Notes under the pieces: generated by a model | The model's database searches: none | What the model saw: the letters and a program-made list of their open reading frames with translations, nothing else | What the model was told of the DNA's origin: nothing | From: Proteromonas lacertae | Lineage: Eukaryota > Sar > Bigyra > Opalinata > Proteromonadidae | Assembly (NCBI GenBank): GCA_002245135.1 | Contig: NGBS01000292.1 | Location: 496,001-560,000 of the forward strand | DNA: 64,000 bases | Direction: 5' to 3' | Position numbers and translations under genes: made by a program | In this document: piece after piece, positions 47,632-60,505 of the stretch | Layout: the number at the start of each line of letters is the position of its first letter | Position numbering within the stretch: the first letter of the stretch is position 1

Positions 47632-49266
47632 TTAAGCTGCCAATCGTTTAGATGCAAATGTAGACAAAGATAAACAAAAAGCAGGAAGAATTCCTATCTT
47701 TTGAGGATTATAGTCTAAACTAAACACTCCCTTCTCAACTTTACCAAATTGCATTATAATCTCTTCTTTCCCTGCTTTACTATCAATATCTCCACTTACT
47801 AATTGAAAATTCTTTTTCGATGATAATTTCACTCTACCATGAAAGTTCAACATAAAACTATTCATCTTTTCATCCCATCTCGGTTTAACTGTATAATAAG
47901 TCAAATAATCATTTTTATTAGGAATTACCATCGATATTCTATTTGGAATTTTACCAAACAAATTATATTCATAATTTATCACACCTAATGAATGTTCCAA
48001 AAATATATCCGGTAATATCTTCATTTTACTATTATTGTCATTATTATTATCATTCTCATTGATTCCATTATCATAAATATCGAATTTTGTACCGTTTTTA
48101 CTCATTTCCATATATCCAATATAATTCACTCCATGTTCAGTATAATCTTCAGTTGAAGTTGATAATAGGAATAACCCTTTCTTCATATCACCAATACTTG
48201 ATAATATAATATCTCCATTACCTTCATCATACAGTAAGAAACGGTCAAATTGATTGTCTTTCCATTTAACTAACCAAAAATAACAAAATAAATATATTTT
48301 AAAAATAATAAGAAAGAAAAAGTAAAAAAATAAAAATATTATCATTTATATATATACATTCATCTCTTATCATATTACACATATATAAATCAGTATCATC
48401 CACCAAATTCTCTTTTATAATAATTGAACTATCTTCAATTAATTTCATATATTGTTGATATATATTCATATTGTACTTCCTACAATCTTTAAAAACATTT
48501 ACAGATATTTCCTTTTTGTTTATATAAAAGTAATTGGTGGTTGAATTATAATATATTTCATTTCTTTCACTTAATTCTTCTGATGTAAATGGCAGAATTT
48601 CATTTCTATTAAAAAACAAAAATATAATAATTATTATTATACTGTAAAATGAATAAATAACAAACATATAAAATATCAAAATTACTGGTAGATACACTGT
48701 ATTCTATTGATTGTACTAGTGTATTAATGTTAATATTATTTATCATAAATTTTTCACACTCTTTTATTAAACTAACGACATTCATTTCATAGGCGGTTAT
48801 TAATAACTGAAAACAATTATCTGTTGTTATATTTTGATCGTTTGCAAAACAGCCAAATGTTAGACACTCTGTATTATGTTCATGTTCTCCTAATAATAAA
48901 TAGTTTAAGCATATTAGTCGATTATTTATTTCTCTATTCTTAGATATAGAAAATATACTTTAGATCATTACAACTTATAATAATAGAGTTGTTGTCAACC
49001 TTAGAACTATCTCAAAATAATAATATAGTGAATATACTTATAAAACTTAGTATTTGGTATTATTTCAATTGGAAGTACAATATGCTTCTCATAAAAGAAT
49101 ACATCAGTAGGTATTCTATTCATAATAGTTGAGAATAGACAATACCCACCACTAGAAACATATATTTGAGACATTATTGGATTTTTTGGATTGCATCTCA
49201 ATATAAATATAATTTCATCATCATTATTTACACTTTCATTGTCTAGATCACTCACAAATTCATTCA
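47632..49266 (-). CDS. BTB/BACK-like N-terminus fused to a Tubby C-terminal domain
   Basis: Five exons separated by introns of 25-90 nt. The N-terminal exons hold an SGGYCLFSTIMNRIPTDVFFYEKHIVLPIEI block and a helical stretch (NCFQLLITAYEMNVVSLIKECEKFMINN) that looks like the end of a BTB fold or a BACK domain. The C-terminal ~230 residues are a clear Tubby domain: NYIGYMEMSKNGTKFDIYDNG, NRISMVIPN, KPRWDEKMNSFMLNFHGRV, KNFQLVSGD, IIMQFGKVEKGVFSLDY and the terminal PAFCLSLSTFASKRLAA, in order. Tubby domains bind PI(4,5)P2 and in animals deliver membrane proteins to cilia. BTB-Tubby is not a domain pair I know. Divergent (93 bp) from the next gene. Confidence 0.82.
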
Positions 49267-49359
49267 TTATAAATTACAGTAAATTACATGTAATTTTATA
49301 AGTTGATACATTTAACATTTGTTGGACGTAAACTCTATTTTGTGTAAATATTACATTAC

Positions 49360-52300
49360 ATGCTGAATTCATATCTACATAAATCTGAAAGTAATCCAAT
49401 ATTGATGTTATTTTTATAGGTTTACCACCACTGGAAGTATTTTTAGGCTATGTAAATTCAGAAGATGAAGAGATAATGCTTGCATATGTAGAAATCTTGA
49501 TTGAAAATTGTGAAAAATATAGATAGTGTTGAATTATTTAATGAATATGCTGTAGCAGTTACAAAGTATTTGTATCGTAGAATACACGACATTCAAAATG
49601 AGGAAACATTAAATATAGAGTCAACTAAAAAATACTATGAAGTTATAGCGTTTATAATGAAATCACCCTTCCCATTCCCTTATTGTCAGTTGAAACAATT
49701 AGTTACTCTGTTAGTTAATTTGTATATTGCCTATATTAACTGTTATTTAGAATAGATAAGTCTAAACAGTCAATTACATTCAGTGATGGTTTTAAAGAAT
49801 TGTATTTCATCCATAGTTTTACATTTGTCTTTCTATTTATGTGATACAGAATACAATAAACTGGTTGAATATTGTGGAAACTGTTGTAAACAAAAATGAT
49901 GATTTACATTTTCGTAGTATTGATATGAAAAATGATATTGGTGGTAGTTATTACAATGGTAATGACAAAATTGATGTCAAATATTATAGGAATAGTGGTA
50001 GAATAAGAACAATAAAAATTCGAGAAGATAATACAGCTTTTCTTCAGAATGATCATTACTTTTTTATAGTATATTAAATAATTGTTTATATATTTAGAAA
50101 GAGAAAGAAAAGGACATAGGGAAAAAAGTTAACGTTTTGTTTCATAATAATGAAGAATGTTATTGGAAGAACCGTTTTTTGTTGGTTTATAAACCTGAAA
50201 TTAAATGGGATTTAAAACGTGATTCAATGACTGAATGTTTATTGTTTAGTATATATATTATTGTTTCATTTTATAGATAATTCTTTTTATCTTAAAACAT
50301 CCAAAACAATAGACTTTTCAGGTGGAATATCAATGTCATTTTATATCATACCAGAAAATATAAATGAAGAATCTATATTATTCCATACTCGCGATTGGGA
50401 ATTGGCATTTCAAAGTGGTAATTTAAGTTGTGAATCAAAGGAGAATAATGCAACATCTGAAATAGTATCAAACAAATCGATGGAAGGAAATTTATATTAT
50501 TAGTGAAGTTAAAATAACAGCAAAATGTAAAGGAAAAAAGTTATCAATAGGATATAAATATAATGGATTAATGTTTATGGTAAAAATAGACAATTCATCA
50601 GAATATCCACTTATACGTTCTTGTTTATTAACAAATATTGATGATGCTAAGAATTATTTAAGAATAGAATTCACAAAAGATCATACAATATTAAAACCAT
50701 TAGAATTTGAAAGAATTGATCTGAAAAATATTGACGCTAATAAAGTTACAAGAGGATATGATAGAGTAATTAAACATGACGGTTATTTTATTATACCTCA
50801 GATTGATGGATCACAAACGATAGATTTAGAATTGATCACTTACTGAAGGATGGAGCTTTTTTGACAATCAAACTGGATGTATAAATATTGTCTTTTATAT
50901 TTATATAGAAAGAATTAAATGATGGAGATAAACAGCAAATGGGTATTTCTTTATCAAAGAAAGAAAATAGGCTTACAATCCGTAATAATGAAAAAGTATT
51001 GTTTAAAATATCTAAATATATGACAAATAAAACAAATCATGTATAAATATGAATTCTATTTACATTTTAGTTTCATTTTGTCATAAATTCTGATAGTATA
51101 GAATGGTTTTATGAAGATAGTGAAAAAGAAAATGGAAATAATAAAATAACATATCCATTTGAATTAAAGGAAGTTACTAATATAAAGATTCACTCTGTTG
51201 CTGTTGATTGTGTTGAATGTATTAACATCAAAAACCAACATTCCGAATACAAAGCAGATGATGTTTCAACTATTTATTATTGTGATTATAATGAAATGAA
51301 AATAATTCCTGTAATGATTATATCCTTTTTTGAATGATATTGTTTTGATTGGATCTTTAATTATCTTTACGAGGATATAGATGGTGTTAATACAATCAGT
51401 ATAAAAGATTCAGATAATCAATTACCTCTAATTGAAAATGAGAATGAGAATGAGTATTATAATGTGTGATGAAGAAACGTTATATATTGTGGATAAAAAC
51501 GGAATATATATAAAATGTAATGGATATTTGTGAAGAATATGAAATAGAATATAAAAAAATCATTCCATATATACCAATAGAGAAAAATTATGATAATTAC
51601 AAATCATTTAAATTAACTATGAAAATAATTGGATTATATTTGAGGGATATAATTAAACAAAGTGAAAATCCATGTATATATTTTATTAATCTCATTTATA
51701 GCTGGTAAAATACTTTATTATACTTGTGGAATTAGTCAAAATGGTTATGCAAACTTCTCAAAGGATTTTGTATCACAATATATTACAGATTATAAATCAA
51801 ATGTATTTAGTTATTTTTCTACTATTATCTAATAGAATAATCCATTATTTTCATTAACAAAATTTAACCAGATTAGAAATGTATTTGGTGATGAAGAGAT
51901 AATTATTGATATTAATGAATCATCACTACATTTTGATCCAATATATGAAATACTGACAATTCCTTATGAGGAATATAATGGAGAGTATGAAATTGTGTTT
52001 AATGATAATATATCATTTTTTATACAAACAATTTTTATATGTTTTCTTTAATTCCATTTTAAGGAAATTATATTTGTGTAAGTCGTGATTCAAAGAATGG
52101 AACATTATTTCCAATAACAAATATAAACAAGCATGGATATAGGGAAAAATAAGACGAAAATTCGATATTTCAAATGTATATAATCATTTTTATATTTATT
52201 AGCAAACTTTCTATTATTGTTGTGATGATAATGCAATAGTGACAAATATGATTGTATTACCAACAAGTATTAATCCAAAGGAATATGGTTTAAAAGAGAG

Positions 52301-55300
52301 TTTCTATTCAGATATTGGTGAATGTGGAATAGGATTAAAACTCTATGTTACTTATGATTATCCAAGTCAATTAGATGAAAATTTGGTTTTCTTAACATTT
52401 CAGTTAGAATATCCTTGTGATTCACTTGTTTGTTTTAAGGATTACGAAGATATGAAGAAGGGGAAATTATTATCTTATCCAATGTTTGTGTTAAATAATA
52501 AATATAAAATTGCATGTAATGATGTAGAATATAAAGTGAATGTTATTAGTTTTGATAATAATTCAAGTCAATATAAGTGTTATGCAAATTCCAGTTTTGG
52601 TGAATTAGTAGGTTATATTTGTAGATATGAGAATAAAACTCATTTATTTTTTCATACAAAGAACAATCGAATTGAAGGATATCATTTTACTCAAGCAAAG
52701 CATAAAAGAATAGAAAATGAATTAAACAATTATAAATTAAAGCATAATAAAGAAGAGGAAGATGTTTTTTTAATGCCATATGATTTATCTACTAAGTATG
52801 AATCTGACGATGATAAAGGTATTTTTATTGAAATTACATCAATAAAAGAAACTGATGATTTTCAGGTTTTGATTTCAAAAAGAAGTCAAAAGGAAGTAAC
52901 CATGTTTGTTTATATTATATCTTTTTTTAGTATTTCTTTGACAGTTTATTAGTTATTTTAATAATGAAGCTTATGGTGAATGTTTATTTGCTGAAAAATA
53001 TTACAGTAATAACAAAAATAAAGTGTTTGGTGTTGATATTATAGAAAAGACATGTATATTCGGAGATCATAGCTATAAAGACTATGTATATATATCATTT
53101 ACATTTGGATATAGGATTTATTTAAGAATATAAAAGGAGAAATGGGTAATAAAGTAAAGAGTTTTGTTTATCATTTAGATAATAGAATTAATAAAAATGA
53201 AGGTGGAAATATGATAGAAACAGTATATATATTATTAATAATGTTATGTGAATAGTATAAAAGATATAAACACTTTTCAATTAAAGAATATTTAGAATTT
53301 TATGAAGGTAAAGTAGGTAATAGTTTCATTATTCAATCAAAATATAAAGTATGAATATTTTGATTTTTAATTATAAATAGTTTATAATTCCTGAAGAAAG
53401 AATTAATTATTATGGTGATAAATCTTCCATTTTAGTTGCTATATCCTTTGAATATAATAATACATCAAAATCTTACATTCGAGATTCTTCAGAGAAATGG
53501 AGATGTGATGGTGTTGGTAAATTGATTGACTTTAATGAAGTAATAAATGAATCATTCAATGAAATGTCTTCTCATTTTAAAACTTTAAAGAATAAATATT
53601 ATTTATATATTGATGAGAGTGTAATTCCTAAATGTTGCTGTAATTTACCTGAAATTCATATGATTCCATTTACAGAATCAATGAAATTAGAAGATTATAT
53701 TTCTCCTGATTATGATTCGTTGAAGATATATATTCAATCTGATGAATTTAAATATCAAAGTGAAGAATTAGAAAAGTTTAAAAATGATAAACAATACAAA
53801 CAAATTCAAGAAATTCCTGATAATAAAGAAAAATGTGGTTATTTAGGATGTGAAGTTGTGAAATTAAACAAACAAAATACTTTTGTTAATAGAAACAACA
53901 GTAATACAAATGTTATAACAAACTATCATAATTATACTACTAATAATAATATTCAGTCAAACAATAATACTAACACTAATGATAATACAAATTGTTTGAA
54001 TAAAATCAATGGTTTACTTACAGCTACAGGGTTTAATACCAACAATAATAACATGAATAATATATCACCAACACAAGGAAATCCTGGCGAAACAAGTAGT
54101 GGCGTTGTAGATAATAAGTTATATTATCATACTCAAGATGGTAAATATTATGAATATACAGGTAGTACATATGGAATTCTTCAAGATGATTATATTTATA
54201 AAAGAATTGGAGAAAATCAATACGAAAAATTACAAAAAATGTCAGAATATACATCACCATCCTCATCATCATCATCATCAAAGGATATAGTTTTATTACC
54301 ACCACAACAACCACAACCACAACAACAACAACAAACAAACAACCACAACAACAACAACAACAACAACAACACAACAACAAACAACAACCACAACAACCAA
54401 CAAACAACAACAACCAACAACAACAACAGTTTCAATCACAACAATTTCAACCAAGGTATAAACCCAACAACATCAAAATGCAATCACCCTCAACCACAAC
54501 AACAACAATCACAACAACCACAACCACAACCAACAACAACAATCACAACAACAATCACAACCACAAACAACAACCACAAACAACAACCACAACAACAACA
54601 ACAACAACCAACAACAACACAACAAACCAACAATCACAACAACAATCACAATCAACCAACCAACCAACAACCAACAACAACAATCACAACAACCAACAAT
54701 CAAATCAACAACAATCAAATCAAAGACCAATAATCTTGATAAAGCCTAATCAAAATAGAAATAAAATAACCTCAAATTCATCATCGGAATCATCAACTAC
54801 AGTATCTCAACCACAGTATCAACCACAACAAGTTAAAACAGATGTATATGATGATCAACCAAATTACAATTTCAGCTATAATGGATAAACTTTCTATTCA
54901 TATACTAAAGAGAATCTTAAGCTATTACTGTAATAATACTTCTTGACAAATATTTATATAAATATATAAATGGAAAATATGAACTACTATATTTTTATTC
55001 AACAGTTGAAGGAAAAATGCATCGATATTCTTATGGATCAATTACAGAACATCCTACAAAAAATTATGACATATATTATTATGAGAACAACTGTAGTAAC
55101 CTTCCTATCAAATGTGGTAGAGTTGCTGAATTTGATCAGAATGTTAATCCATCAAACAACCCACCAGTTAATTATCCACAACAACAACAACAACAACAGT
55201 TTCAATCACAACAATTTCAACAAGGTATAAACCAACAACATCAAATGCAATCACCTCAACCACCACCACCACCACCTCCTCCTCCTCCTGCTGCACCTCC

Positions 55301-55743
55301 ATCACTTCCTCCTCTGCAACAACATCAACAACAGCAAATACAACAACAACAAAAATTCTTACCACCAATCAATACTACTTCAACGAATTATAACACTCCT
55401 CTTTCAAATCCTGTTGTTTATCCAAATCAAGTGTTATATTATGTTGGAAAAAGTGGTAATATTTGTCAGTATAATAATCTATTAACAGAACAGCCATTAG
55501 GTTATGAGTTGTATTCAATAGATAATAATGGATATTATCATTTGAATTCTTATTTACCAAACACAGATTCTAGAACAACATATAATGAATACCACCTGGT
55601 TATCAATTCGTATATTTAGGAGTAGATGGTAAGACGTTTAATTGGTGGAATGAAGAAAATATAAAAAGATTCCCCCCAGCTGGTAGAGATATATATGGAT
55701 ATAATGAAAAATATGGATATATATTCACTAATTATTATTTTTG
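49360..55743 (+). CDS. Very large N/Q-rich multi-exon protein with lectin-like domain and Tyr-rich repeats
   Basis: Start MLNSYLHKSE spliced to LPPLEVFLGYVNSEDEEIMLAYVEIL. Early exons look helical (VAVTKYLYRRIHDIQNEE; YEVIAFIMKSPFPFP). At 50270-50480 SFYLKTSKTIDFSGGISMSFYIIPENINEESILFHTRDWELAFQSG resembles a LamG/concanavalin-like sheet (positions given, two blocks). Many short beta-rich exons follow to 53520. The C-terminal third has Asn/Gln runs and recurring Tyr-rich units: YYHTQDGKYYEYTGSTYGIL, EGKMHRYSYGSITEHPTKNY, VLYYVGKSGNICQYNNLL and DGKTFNWWNEENIKRFPP, the last ending GYIFTNYYF. Several joins lose frame (49500, 51340, 54480, 54890). It may be one gene or two (break near 54888). No signal peptide; no catalytic motif recognised. 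Confidence 0.45.
54300..54735 (+). repeat. CAA/AAC triplet low-complexity tract
   Basis: Dense CAACAA/AACAAC tract encoding Gln, Asn or Thr runs depending on frame. All three forward frames stay open through it, so the coding phase cannot be told locally. Contains the 5' copy of the duplicated block at 54418-54490. Confidence 0.8.
55165..55350 (+). repeat. Poly-Gln followed by poly-Pro coding tract
   Basis: CAA runs give a Gln tract, followed by CCA/CCT runs giving a Pro tract and then Gln again, before the Tyr-rich unit resumes. The block 55190-55265 is a near-copy of 54418-54490. Confidence 0.75.
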
Positions 55744-55827
55744 AATGACTGCATTAGATTATTTGTTTGAAAATAACATCCCATCACAAAAACAATACAT
55801 AAATAAACAATTATAAATTACTTAATA

Positions 55828-55886
55828 CCACATCTTAACTAATTTACAAATCTAATTATCTATATACAATATATAAACATAATTCT

Positions 55887-55917
<31 letters not shown>

Positions 55918-57858
55918 AGAGAATTAACTGTTTGTTCTTCAACTTTTATTTAGTCAGAACAGGTCTGTTAGTATCATCATTTTAAATATATATTATTATT
56001 ATTATTCATTTTATTTATTTATTATTATATCAGAGACTTAAGTAAAATTATCATTAATTCATTTTCATCTCTTTCTTTAGCATCATTTATTTCTCATAAT
56101 AAATAAATAAATATCTTAAAATGATGATGAAGAGGTTTATTATTATTATTATTATTGTATCAGATAAGTACACACTATATACCAATCATTATAAATCAGA
56201 ATGAGCTGGGTTAATAGCAAAAGTGCAAATCATCAGAACAATTATAATAATATTAGTAAGTAATTGAATCAGATTTAAAAACGTTAAGTTCTCTTTCATA
56301 ATATTTCAGAGAGCTGGGTTAATAGCTAAACGCAAATCATCATTTCAATTAATTAAGATAAGACATATATAATACATACTCTTAATTCTAGAAGATCTAT
56401 CTCGACATGTAGTTAATTCTTTTCTATAAAAATAAAATAAATATGATATTTCTATGGTATTTCTCAACTCATTAATGCTACATAGTAACTTGAGAGAGAT
56501 TAGGAATATAGAAAACAAAAAGAGGAGCAACCAAATAAATGATGCTCACTGATTTAGTTTTTATAGGATTTATTAATGTTGACGCCCTTTACCTCATTGA
56601 AATATAAGGCGGCATCAACGACAGTTCAATGACTATTCCCGAAGAAACAACCATATAAACCATCACAAATCCAGATTGAGAAGTGTTCAGATTTAGAATT
56701 TAAATTAAAACAATATGAAAGAAGAAAAGCAACAACAATAAGATAATAGAGAATGATATATACCTTCTAAAAAAGAAAAAAGAAAAAAAGAAGAAATGAT
56801 TTAGAAATGCAAAAAACTATTCGTTACAAATTGCATTATCATTTCAATTTAGAAAAATGTCATTTTTGGTATGTATATTGTCTTGATTCTATAAGAGAGT
56901 AATGAAATTAAACTGTGACCACTCCTACTATCCCAACTAAATGGTGTGAGGACCAGCTATACGTCACCACCCAAATACGAACTCTCCTTTTATATATATA
57001 CTTTATTAACCTGGATTTGTGATGGTTTATATGGTTGTTTCTTCGGGAATAGTCATTGAACTGTCGTTGATGCCGCCTTATATTTCAATGAGGTAAAGGG
57101 CGTCAACATTAATAAATCCTATAAAAACTAAATCAGTGAGCATCATTTATTTGGTTGCTCCTCTTTTTGTTTTCTATATTCCTAATCTCTCTCAAGTTAC
57201 TATGTAGCATTAATGAGTTGAGAAATACCATAGAAATATCATATTTATTTTATTTTTATAGAAGAGAATGCATAATGATATGACTAATCATTGAATTTTG
57301 AGAATGAATGAAAGGTATATTATAATATTACGATCTTTACTTATTGCTCTGAGGAAAATATCGCAAGTATTACTTAATCGTGATTCAATTCTGCAATTCT
57401 GAGCATTTTCTTTCTAAATGTCTAATAACTGTAAAATAATGGGATGTATTTGAGTATTGGGCTATGAATAATATAAATGATTCTACCATACAATACTGAT
57501 TATTATTTTATAACTAATATTATAATTGTTCTGATGATTTGCACTTTTGCTATTAACCCAGCTCATTCTGATTTATAATGATTGGTATATAGTGTGTACT
57601 TATCTGATACAATAATAATAATAATAATAAACCTCTTCATCATCATTTTAAGATATTTATTTATTTATTATGAGAAATAAATGATGCTAAAGAAAGAGAT
57701 GAAAATGAATTAATGATAATTTTACTTAAGTCTCTGATATAATAATAAATAAATAAAATGAATATAATAATAATAATAATATATTTAAAATGATGATACT
57801 AACAGACCTGTTCTGACTAAATAAAAGTTGAAGAACAAACAGTTAATTCTCTGACTAT

Positions 57859-57889
<31 letters not shown>

Positions 57890-57948
57890 AGAATTATGTT
57901 TATATATTGTATATAGATAATTAGATTTGTAAATAAATTAAGATGTAG
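55828..57948. repeat. About 2.1-kb imperfect palindrome (nested long inverted repeat)
   Basis: Outer arms: about 55828-56250 is repeated in reverse complement at about 57520-57948. Inner arms: about 56421-56674 is repeated almost perfectly in reverse complement at 57011-57264. Between outer and inner arms the two sides differ (about 56251-56420 left, 57265-57519 right), and a ~336-bp unique core (56675-57010) lies at the centre. Arm landmarks are GCAAAAGTGCAAATCATC on the left facing its complement near 57545, and GGCGGCATCAACGACAG facing its complement near 57065. No protein of any length is encoded. The left side also holds a partial direct copy of its own arm sequence (56206-56240 and 56311-56345). 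May be a non-autonomous foldback or MITE-like element, or a structural/replication element. Confidence 0.85.
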
Positions 57949-58718
57949 AATATAGAGAGATGTTTATAATAAAGGTATATATATATATATTATAAATATA
58001 AATGATGATAAATCCATGCGCGTCGTTTGATATTCAGATGATAATAGATTGGTTATAATCTGATATATATATATATATATAATTATTATGATGAGAAAAA
58101 AGCGCTTGAAATATAACACCCATGTAAGTACTTTTGTGAAATCCTGAATAATTATATATATATAATATCTTAAATATATATGAGAATATAATATATATTA
58201 TTTATAGATTTAAAAAGGTTAAATAATAGCAAAAGAATTTAATTTTTACAAAAGTTAATGTATGTATATATTTATTGACTTATCTATTTATAACTATGTT
58301 ATTATTATTATTGAGGTGAAGATATCTTCATAAGCGCTAATTTGATATTGAAATGAAACAGATTTGTGAAATCTCTGATCAATTAATAATAACAACTACA
58401 AAACATAATTTATATCTCTCTATTGTTGATTTATTATATAGCAGAGATTTATATATGTTTTTGTTATATAAAATACTACTCCTCTGCTTCAAACAATAGA
58501 ATCTTAATTAATGATTTTCTTGTGATCAACTCTGGAACATTATATTTAATAAATTATTTAATAGATAATGATTAGAAGAAAAAACAACCAAGTAAATAAG
58601 GAATAAGAAACTAATTAATTGTTAATTAAACTAAGCATTTTTGTGTGGATATATATAACTAACATTTAATAAGATATAAACGATGATAAGTTTATTTTTA
58701 CATACATATATATAAAAT
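57949..58718. other. AT-rich intergenic region, nothing recognised
   Basis: About 770 bp dominated by TA dinucleotide tracts (for example near 57980, 58065 and 58145). It separates the palindrome from the 3' end of a minus-strand gene. No coding signal or RNA gene seen. Confidence 0.4.
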
Positions 58719-60294
58719 CTATTGACATGATTGAATTGGTGGTAATCTAGTAGAATTATTAGGCAATAAATAAGGTTCTATTTTAGAAGGAAGTCTACTA
58801 ATTGGATTAGTTACAATATCATCACTATTTGAACTATCTTGTTCAACATCAATTTTAGATGATTTTTTCTTTACTAAATTTGTAGTTGTCATAATTCTTG
58901 TAGATTTTGCTTTTAATATTGATGATCCATTTCCATTATTATTAATAATATTTGTATTATTATTATAATTTACACCATTTAAATACATTATAGATGCTTC
59001 AGGAGAAATAGATTTTAATTTATTGTAATTGTTCCATCGATTATAATCAGTAGAAGTACAATAAGATACAGAATGTTTAACAAATTCATCATCTAATATT
59101 CCACTATTTGCTCTACTCACACTATTTACATTAGCATCTCTTCTAGTCATACTATTCTCACAACTGCTGCTTCCATTGTTATTATTACTATTACTGGTGG
59201 TGGTAGTACTATTTGCATTTGTATTAATGATAGCTGGATTTAGATTGTTATTATATAAATTATTAATTGCAGAGATGGCTAATTTGGATGATTTCTTTTT
59301 CACTAATGGATATTTTTCTTGTGTATAAGATTCTCCTTGTTCTTTAACCAATGATAATCGTCGATCACATACTCTATATTTTCTCCTTTGATAATCCAAT
59401 AATAAACCACCAACTAAATAGTCCATATCTTGTTTGGGCATTGGTTGAAAATCATAAACATTTCTATTATAACTACCATTAACAACGATTTTAATTACAT
59501 CACAACAGGAAAGTGGGAATTTGTTATTATGCTGAACTCTATAATATTGTATTTCTTCTATTTTAGAATTTCTATAAGTTATATTTTCATATATCTGTTT
59601 AGGGAAAAAATCATGTTGTACGAATGTAATAAAATTGATAAATGGAATGAATTGATTGGGGCAATTGTACACTAATTTTTGTATTGTACTAACTGGTTGT
59701 ACTGCATTAATATTTCCATAGGTTTTCTTATATTCATTAGCTAATGTGACATGATCGTAATAACTGGGATTTACCATCTTTATTATCATAGCAATGTGTT
59801 CATGTTTAATAACATTTACGGGTAGACCACATGCTGCTAGATATACTATTGAAAATTATAAAATTAAAATTAATACTTTTGAAAACTTTATCAAAAGGAG
59901 CTAAACCAAAAAATAAAGTTAATTGAAAAAAATTATCCCATGTAAGATGGTTATTTTCTATATATTATTAGTTCAATATGATTATATACTATATCTTGCC
60001 AAAATCTTTTCTGCAAGCTTAATTATATGGCCTGATGCTCTTTTCATAATATCTTCTACTTTAAGATACTCATCAGAGCTTCTAAATATAAGACATAAAC
60101 AAATATACGACTTCAAAGTATTAAACGTCCTATTAATCTCTGTAACTTCTCGGTTATTTACTATAAAAAATTAATAGTATAGCTTATACAATAAAACACC
60201 TGTGCATACTCTCTTGATACCGAATCAAGCTTCACTGGTTCATTAGTCAACGATGATCGATTAGAATGATGCGAATGTGTGTTTTTCTACTCAT
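58719..60294 (-). CDS. Unrecognised protein with conserved N-terminal half and disordered tail
   Basis: Several N-terminal exons (EVTEINRTFNTLKSYICLCLIFRSSDEYLKVEDIM; IIKLAEKILARY; NNHLTWDNFFQLTLFFGLAPFDKVF; ACGLPVNVIKHEHIAMIIKM) lead into a 1.1-kb last exon that starts VNPSYYDHVTLANEYKKTYG and contains a globular part (SCCDVIKIVVNGSYNRNVYDF; DYLVGGLLLDYQRRKYRVCDRRL). The C-terminal ~200 residues are Asn/Ser/Thr-rich with three repeats of a short KKKSSK basic motif and the end STRLPPIQSCQ. The first part was helical in appearance. The exact start is uncertain: the Met at 60294 is one base out of phase with the next coding block. No family recognised. Confidence 0.6.
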
Positions 60295-60505
60295 ATTAGA
60301 AAAGATATTTATACTGGCATTTATATTTTAGAAAAAACGAATATAAAAAATAAAATAAAACGACTAGAATATTGAAAATTCAAAATCTTAAATGAAAGTC
60401 TTTTTACCGAATTTGGAAATATATTCCTCTAAGTAACTAATAAACATTCTTATTTATATAAAATAAAACGATTTTCATAAAAATTATATTTACAATATAT
60501 CTAGT

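Noticed and set aside
54840-54960. Reassigned TAA codon (Gln or Lys)
   Set aside because: HslU, TAF5, eL30, UPRT, TBC and others end cleanly at TAA where their families end, so TAA is a normal stop here.
55828-57948. Palindrome as a coding transposon or retroelement
   Set aside because: No transposase, reverse transcriptase, integrase or capsid-like coding was seen in the arms or core; the short frame at 56345-56530 has no recognisable content.
57960-58160. CRISPR-like or satellite array
   Set aside because: Only TA dinucleotide tracts of uneven length; no spaced repeat unit.
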